NCBI GenBank assembly: GCA_030043595.1
Contig: JASHXJ010000110.1
Coordinates: forward strand, 1 to 16,247
From: Trebonia sp.
GTDB taxonomy: Bacteria; Actinomycetota; Actinomycetes; Streptosporangiales; Streptosporangiaceae
DNA length: 16,247 nt
Direction of reading: 5' to 3'
Shown here: positions 12,488-16,247 of the stretch, one piece after another
Position numbering within the stretch: position 1 is the stretch's first letter
Layout: every line of letters begins with the position of its first letter
Program-made: the position numbers and the translations under genes
The notes under the pieces: model-generated
Seen by the model: only the letters and a program-made list of their open reading frames with translations
Told to the model about the DNA's origin: nothing
Databases searched by the model: none

Positions 12488-12554
12488 GGCGGAGGGGCCC
12501 GCCGGGAACGCGGAGATGCCGCCAACGGTCCCTGGCCGAGCCATCCTGGGGGCC
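12488..12554 (+). promoter_or_regulatory. Variant fluoride-type riboswitch before the 89-residue gene
   Basis: Stem 1 GGCG (12488-12491) / CGCC (12500-12503), loop GAGGGGCC (12492-12499), stem 2 GCGG (12510-12513) / CCGC (12519-12522), then CAAC and pseudoknot strand GGTCCC (12527-12532), pairing with GGGGCC (12494-12499). The last loop base is C here and T in the other two variants; pairing is kept. Expression platform: GGTCCC can instead pair with a second GGGGCC (12549-12554) that contains the GGGGG ribosome site. The downstream competitor is thus an exact copy of the pseudoknot partner, a clear mutually exclusive switch. Confidence 0.7.
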
Positions 12555-12557
12555 GCC

Positions 12558-12827
12558 ATGGCCAAGGTAAGCGATGACGACGTCCTGCTGCTGTGGCGGG
12601 CGCTGATGGCGTTCCGGTCAGGCCCGCGGCCGGCGTGCCGGGCAATCGGCAGGCCGGCACGCAGCCCGTGCCCGCTGTATGGCCGCTGCCCGCGCTGGGA
12701 CGGTCCGGACGACTACCTCGCGATCATGGAGGAGACGCCCGAGCAGACGCAGCGGCGGCGCTCCGCGTGGCCGTGCACCCGGATCGCGGACCTGCTGTCG
12801 CCGGACCTGCACAGCATCGGGCCGTGA
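12558..12827 (+). CDS. 89-residue Cys-containing protein of unknown function
   Basis: 89 residues, ATG at 12558 following the variant riboswitch; an open frame continues upstream through the leader but that part is the aptamer and not coding. The N-terminal 20 residues are helical (DDDVLLLWRALMAFRSG). Then a Cys/Pro/Arg-rich middle contains four cysteines (CRAIG, CPLYGRCPRWD, WPCTRI), spaced in a way that could bind a metal but matches no standard zinc knuckle. No membrane segment. I do not recognise the family. The gene stands alone between the divergent crcB operon and the MutS-like pair, both with fluoride-type leaders, so a fluoride-stress role is the contextual inference. Confidence 0.68.
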   Translation: MAKVSDDDVLLLWRALMAFRSGPRPACRAIGRPARSPCPLYGRCPRWDGPDDYLAIMEETPEQTQRRRSAWPCTRIADLLSPDLHSIGP

Positions 12828-12878
12828 TAACAGCAACAGGCGGTGATAGCGGTGATAGCGGTGATAACAGCAAGAGGC
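12824..12878 (+). repeat. Tandem GTGATARCR repeats
   Basis: GTGATAACAGCAA occurs at 12824-12836 and 12861-12873. Between them lie two tandem 9-bp units, GTGATAGCG (12843-12851 and 12852-12860), running directly into the second copy. The array begins in the stop codon of the 89-residue gene. It could be a multi-site binding array or replication slippage. Confidence 0.6.
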
Positions 12879-12917
12879 GTGCGGGGCGGCCGTGCGGGGC
12901 GGCCGTGCGGGGCGGCC
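12879..12917 (+). repeat. Three tandem 13-bp repeats upstream of the MutS-pair promoter
   Basis: GTGCGGGGCGGCC is repeated exactly at 12879-12891, 12892-12904 and 12905-12917, followed by a partial fourth copy (GTGCGGG) that runs into the -10 box TACAAT. The array occupies the -35 region, so copy number could affect promoter strength. Confidence 0.75.
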
Positions 12918-12924
12918 GTGCGGG

Positions 12925-12930
12925 TACAAT
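12925..12930 (+). promoter_or_regulatory. -10 box (TACAAT) of the second MutS-like operon
   Basis: TACAAT lies 6 nt before the first stem of the aptamer at 12937, so transcription probably starts at the aptamer edge. The -35 position falls inside the 13-bp repeats and has no consensus hexamer, which suggests activator dependence or an alternative sigma factor. Confidence 0.55.
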
Positions 12931-12936
12931 CGGGAC

Positions 12937-13006
12937 AGGTGATGAAGCCCACCTCAACCGCCACCCTCGGCTGATGGCTTCTGCCGGATCGACGAGCCGG
13001 TGGAGG
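12937..13006 (+). promoter_or_regulatory. Fluoride (crcB-motif) riboswitch, canonical, before the MutS-like pair
   Basis: Stem 1 AGGTG (12937-12941) / CACCT (12950-12954) around loop ATGAAGCC (12942-12949). Joiner CAAC, stem 2 GCC/GGC (12960-12962/12969-12971), then TGAT and pseudoknot strand GGCTTC (12976-12981), which pairs perfectly with GAAGCC (12944-12949). Expression platform: CTTCTGCCGG (12978-12987) pairs over 10 positions (G-U included) with CCGGTGGAGG (12997-13006), which contains the ribosome site GGAGG (13002-13006) of the MutS-like gene. mutS-type genes are among the reported neighbours of this RNA class, as I recall. Confidence 0.9.
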
Positions 13007-13022
13007 TGCGGGTGAGTTCGCG

Positions 13023-14582
13023 GTGCCGCTGATCAGCATCCTGTTCGGCCAGCCCGTCGAGGCTGGCGATCCCCCTGAGCCGTCGTTCTTCGCCGACCTG
13101 AACCTCGACCAGGTGTTCGCCGCGATCGCGGCCGGCCGGGAACAGTACGATCTGACGCCCTTCTTCCGTATCCCGCTGCGCGACGCGGCGGCGGTCGAGT
13201 ACCGGCACGCGGTGCTGCGGGATCTGGACGACGAGGCGACCTCGACGGCGATCGCGGAGTTCGCGCGGCGGATGCGGACCGTGCGCGATGGCCTGGCCCA
13301 GGCGGGCAAGCTCCGCTACCGGTACCAGAAGGAGTCCTGGTTCCTCGACGCGGCCCGCGGCTACTGCGCGGCCGTGCGAGCGCTGGCCGCCGCGTTCGCC
13401 GAGGCCGGCGTCAGCTCCCGCGCCCTGACCGCGTTCCGCGACTACCTGTCCGGGTACGCCGGGTCGGCGCGGTTCAGCGGGCTGGCGGCGGAAGCCGACG
13501 AGGTCGCGGGCGCGCTGGACAGCGTGCGGTACTGCGTCAACATCAGGGGCAACCGGGTCACGGTCAGCCGGTACGAGGGCGAGGCCGACTTCAGCGCGGA
13601 TGTCGTCGCGACGTTCGCGAAGTTCGCCACCGGAGCGGTCAGGGACTACCACGGCACGTTCAGGAACTGGCCGGAGATGGACCACGTCGAGGAGTGGATC
13701 GCGGACCGGGTCGCCCGGCTGTTCCCCGACGTGTTCGCCGCGCTCGACGGCTTCTGCGAGCGGCAGGCGGGGTTCCTCGACGACACCGTGCGCGCATTCG
13801 ACCGCGAGGTCCAGTTCTACCTCGCCTACCTGGACTACATCGCCCCGATGAAGGCCGCGGGCCTGGAGTTCTGCCACCCGCGGGTGTCCGGGGCGGACAA
13901 GGAAACCGAAACGGACGCGGCTTTCGACCTCGCGCTCGCCGCCAAGCTCGTGCCCCGGTCCGCTCCGGTCGTCACCAACGACTTCCGGCTCTCCGGCGCG
14001 GAGCGGATCTTCGTGGTGACCGGGCCGAACCACGGCGGCAAGACGACGTTCGCGCGGATGTTCGGCCAGGTGCACTACCTGGCGAGCCTCGGCTACCCGG
14101 TCCCCGCACGGCGCGCCCGCCTGTTCCTGCCGGACCGGATCTTCACCCACTTCGAGCGGGAAGAGGACCTGGCGACGCTGCGGGGCAAGCTGGAGGACGA
14201 GCTGATCCGGATCCGCGACGTGCTCGACAACGCGACGGGAAGCAGCCTGCTGGTCATGAACGAGAGCTTCGCGTCCACGACGCTGCGGGACGCCCGGTTC
14301 ATCGGCGAGCGCGTGCTGGAGAAGATGACCGGGCTCGGCCTGCTCGGCGTCTACGTCACGTTCGTCGACGAGCTGGCGTCGCGCACCGAGGCATGCGTGT
14401 CGATGGTGGGCACCGTGGTGCCGGACAACCCGGCGGAGCGCACCTACCTGATCGTGCGCAAGCCCGCCGACGGGCTCGCGTACGCGACGGCGATCGCCCG
14501 CAAGTACGGGCTGACCTACCCGCAGCTCAAGGAGCGGCTGGGACGCGACATGAGCGGGCGAGCCGGAGGCACGGCAGCATGA
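13023..14582 (+). CDS. Headless MutS-family ATPase, A-type subunit
   Basis: 519 residues. The N-terminal half (about 1-315) is helical with no mismatch-recognition domain. The ATPase domain has Walker A TGPNHGGKTT (333-342, Lys340) and Walker B-like LLVMNESFAST with Asn413-Glu414 in place of Asp-Glu. At the H-loop position it reads YVTFVDELAS with Phe447 where MutS and the B-type proteins have His. One catalytic element is thus missing, so the A subunit may bind ATP but hydrolyse poorly. Start GTG 13023; GGAGG is 16 nt upstream, a long spacing, but no other in-frame start lies between. TGA overlaps the next gene (ATGA). It is the paralogue of the protein truncated at the window's left edge. 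First gene of a fluoride-riboswitch operon. Confidence 0.9.
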   Translation: MPLISILFGQPVEAGDPPEPSFFADLNLDQVFAAIAAGREQYDLTPFFRIPLRDAAAVEYRHAVLRDLDDEATSTAIAEFARRMRTVRDGLAQAGKLRYRYQKESWFLDAARGYCAAVRALAAAFAEAGVSSRALTAFRDYLSGYAGSARFSGLAAEADEVAGALDSVRYCVNIRGNRVTVSRYEGEADFSADVVATFAKFATGAVRDYHGTFRNWPEMDHVEEWIADRVARLFPDVFAALDGFCERQAGFLDDTVRAFDREVQFYLAYLDYIAPMKAAGLEFCHPRVSGADKETETDAAFDLALAAKLVPRSAPVVTNDFRLSGAERIFVVTGPNHGGKTTFARMFGQVHYLASLGYPVPARRARLFLPDRIFTHFEREEDLATLRGKLEDELIRIRDVLDNATGSSLLVMNESFASTTLRDARFIGERVLEKMTGLGLLGVYVTFVDELASRTEACVSMVGTVVPDNPAERTYLIVRKPADGLAYATAIARKYGLTYPQLKERLGRDMSGRAGGTAA

Positions 14583-16090
14583 AGGCCTTCCTGATGTACC
14601 CGGACCGGGACTTCGACCCCGCGGCCGAGCTGCCGGTCAACGAGGAGGACCTGGCCGCGGACCTCGAGCTGGGCACGCTGCTCGATGCGATGGCCGACGG
14701 CGACAAGTTCCTGCACGCCGTCGCGCGGCGGGGAATTCACTCCGGGCTGGCCAGCCCCGCGGAGATCACCTACCGGCAGCACGTGCTGGCCGACTGCGTC
14801 GCGCAGCCCGGTGCGATCCGTGACCTGTACGACCTCGCGGTCGAGACGATCAACGCCGAACGGCAGGTGTTCGGCTTCCTGTTCCGCGAGTCGCCGGACA
14901 CGATCCTGCGCCGGTCCCGGCAGCTCATGGGGCTGTACGTCAAGTCATTGCGCCGCCTCGCGGACCTGGCCGCACGGCACGCGCCTGGATTCCGGTCCGA
15001 GGGGTTCACCCGGTTTTTCGCGATGCTCGCCAGCGAGCTCACCGACGACTACTTCGCCGAGATGGAAGCTCACCTGTCCGACCTGGACTTCCGGCGCGGC
15101 ACGCTGATCAGCGCCCGGCTCGGCAAGGGGAACAAGGGGGCCGGCTACGTGCTGCGCCGGCATCCGTCCAGCCGGGGCTGGCGGGACCGGCTGCCCGCCA
15201 GGAACCGGGTGTCCTACAGCTTCACCATCGCCGAGCGGGACGAGTCAGGGATGCGGTCGCTGTCCGAGCTGACCAGCCGCGGCGTCAACGACACCGCGAA
15301 CTCGCTCGCCCAGTCGGCCGACCATATCAAGAGCTTCTACCAGCTGCTGCGCGCCGAGCTCGGGTTCTACCTCGGCTGCCTGAACCTGCGCGGCCAGCTG
15401 GCGGCCAGGGGACAGCCGGTGTGCTACCCGGTCCCGGCGGCCCCGCGGGCGGACCGGCTGTCCGCCCGCGGCCTGTACGACGCCAGCCTCGCGCTGACCC
15501 TGGACGGGACGGTCACCGGCAACGATGTGGACGGCGACGGCAGGCAGCTGATCATGATCACCGGCGCGAACCAGGGCGGCAAGTCCACGTTCCTGCGCGC
15601 GGTGGGCCAGGCGCAGCTGATGCTGCAGGCGGGCATGTTCGTGCCCGCGGAGTCGCTCGCAGGCAGCGTCTGCTCGGGGATCTTCACGCACTTCAAGCGC
15701 GAGGAAGACGCCACGATGGAGAAGGGGAAGCTGGACGAGGAGCTCGACCGGATGAGCGCGATCACGGCGGAGATCGCCCCCGCCGGGCTGCTGCTGTGCA
15801 ACGAGTCGTTCGCTTCCACCAACGAGCGTGAGGGCTCGGAGATCGCCCGCCAGATCATCCGCGCCCTCACCGAGGCCGGCATCCGTATCGTCTTTGTCAC
15901 CCACCTGTACGACTTGGCCGGATACTGCTACTCCTCTAATAAGGGCACGGCCCTGTTCCTGCGCGCCGAGCGGCAGCCCGACGGGCACCGCACATTCAAG
16001 CTCCCGGAGGGCGAGCCGCTGGCCACCAGCTATGGCCAGGACCTGTACCGGCAGGTGTTCGGCCAGCAGTACGAGAAAGCGCGCGCGTAA
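14579..16090 (+). CDS. Headless MutS-family ATPase, B-type subunit
   Basis: 503 residues. Walker A TGANQGGKST (328-337, Lys335), Walker B-like LLLCNESFASTNEREGSEI with Asn408-Glu409, and an intact H-loop-like VTHLYDL with His442. It is a clear paralogue of the protein at 166-1782: both begin MK.(Y/F)L, share DGDKFL/GGDKFL, the LTSRG.N..AN..AQSADHI segment, and FLRAERQPDG near the end, but this copy lacks the low-complexity tail. The ATG at 14579 is chosen from the ATGA overlap with the A-type stop and from alignment with the paralogue; the same frame stays open about 295 codons further upstream, but that is out-of-frame sequence of the A gene. Likely partner of the A subunit. Confidence 0.92.
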   Translation: MKAFLMYPDRDFDPAAELPVNEEDLAADLELGTLLDAMADGDKFLHAVARRGIHSGLASPAEITYRQHVLADCVAQPGAIRDLYDLAVETINAERQVFGFLFRESPDTILRRSRQLMGLYVKSLRRLADLAARHAPGFRSEGFTRFFAMLASELTDDYFAEMEAHLSDLDFRRGTLISARLGKGNKGAGYVLRRHPSSRGWRDRLPARNRVSYSFTIAERDESGMRSLSELTSRGVNDTANSLAQSADHIKSFYQLLRAELGFYLGCLNLRGQLAARGQPVCYPVPAAPRADRLSARGLYDASLALTLDGTVTGNDVDGDGRQLIMITGANQGGKSTFLRAVGQAQLMLQAGMFVPAESLAGSVCSGIFTHFKREEDATMEKGKLDEELDRMSAITAEIAPAGLLLCNESFASTNEREGSEIARQIIRALTEAGIRIVFVTHLYDLAGYCYSSNKGTALFLRAERQPDGHRTFKLPEGEPLATSYGQDLYRQVFGQQYEKARA

Positions 16091-16100
16091 GGAGGGCGGA

Positions 16101-16247
16101 GTGGACGCCAAGGCCGGCCTGCCCGCGGCGATCCGTGTCGGCGCCGTAGCCCTGCTGCTGGCGGTCAGCGCGATCGGGCTCGGGGCGCGCGCCGCGCTGT
16201 CAACGACGCCAAGCGCGGCGCTGACCGCCGCGGGCGGGCATGCCGGC
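16101..16247 (+). CDS. Membrane-anchored protein, N-terminus only
   Basis: The window ends inside this gene, leaving 49 residues. GTG 16101 follows a strong ribosome site (GGAGGG, 16091-16096) 10 bp after the stop of the MutS-like gene, so it belongs to the same operon. The start MDAKAGLPAAIRVGAVALLL continues into a hydrophobic Ala/Val/Leu segment (about 11-32), a signal anchor or first membrane helix, then a Ser/Thr/Ala-rich stretch. The family cannot be told. Confidence 0.7.
   Translation, partial: MDAKAGLPAAIRVGAVALLLAVSAIGLGARAALSTTPSAALTAAGGHAG

Noticed and set aside
12063..12557. N-terminal extension of the 89-residue protein
   Set aside because: It crosses crcB on the other strand, the promoter region and the aptamer; the ATG at 12558 follows the switch directly.
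12824..12917. CRISPR array
   Set aside because: Repeats are 9-13 bp with no unique spacers and no cas genes; these are simple tandem repeats.
12954..14150. 398-codon open frame antisense to the A-type MutS gene
   Set aside because: Arg/Val/Gly-rich with no motif; the plus strand carries Walker A and the riboswitch.
13694..14578. Long N-terminal extension of the second B-type MutS protein
   Set aside because: The frame is open but overlaps the A-type gene in another frame, is Arg/Pro/Gly-rich as expected for a shadow, and the paralogue starts at the equivalent of 14579.

Overview
The window is GC-rich (strong third-position G/C, many GTG starts, 4-bp stop/start overlaps) and carries actinobacterial families (DUF3040, paired CrcB subunits, headless MutS-like ATPases). 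It most likely comes from an actinomycete chromosome; the genus cannot be told from sequence alone.

The main result is that the window reads as a fluoride-response island. Eight 5' leaders have the architecture of the fluoride (crcB-motif) riboswitch: a 4-5 bp stem with an 8-nt loop, a short joiner, a second stem, then a 3' strand that forms a pseudoknot with the loop. Four are near-canonical: + 3666-3715, - 5658-5707, - 9397-9456 and + 12937-12982. One is degenerate and precedes crcB (- 12318-12385). Three (+ 9515, + 10017, + 12488) form a variant subclass whose loop begins GAG instead of AUG, with matching changes in the 3' strand. In every leader the 3' pseudoknot strand can also pair with the Shine-Dalgarno region downstream, which predicts translation switched on by ligand.

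Layout. 2-1782: end of one MutS-like ATPase and a complete second one, co-translated. 1800-2249 (-): CBS-pair protein. 2250-2737: structured intergenic region with no aptamer I can recognise. 2738-3579: DUF211 protein and a VIT/CCC1-like membrane protein. 3666-5070: aptamer, then a PRC-barrel/MgtE-N/CBS protein without a pore. 5148-5707 (-): DUF3040 membrane protein with a 14-codon upstream ORF and an aptamer. 5748-9456 (-): aptamer, MFS transporter, and a dynamin-like GTPase with a Cys/His-rich tail. 9515-10366 (+): two variant aptamers, each before a small uncharacterised gene. 10374-12385 (-): aptamer, crcB, crcB, then a triple-DUF190 gene, all overlapping. 12488-12827 (+): variant aptamer and an 89-residue protein. 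12937-16090 (+): canonical aptamer, then a second copy of the two-gene MutS-like pair. 16101-end: start of a membrane-anchored protein.

How it may work together: the CrcB (Fluc) pair would export fluoride. The other genes probably protect or repair the cell under fluoride stress: Mg2+/CBS sensing, a membrane-remodelling GTPase with a transporter, and MutS-like ATPases acting on nucleic acid. The leaders and families are seen in the sequence. The fluoride ligand is inferred from the match to the known riboswitch and from the crcB context. The roles of the non-CrcB proteins are inference.
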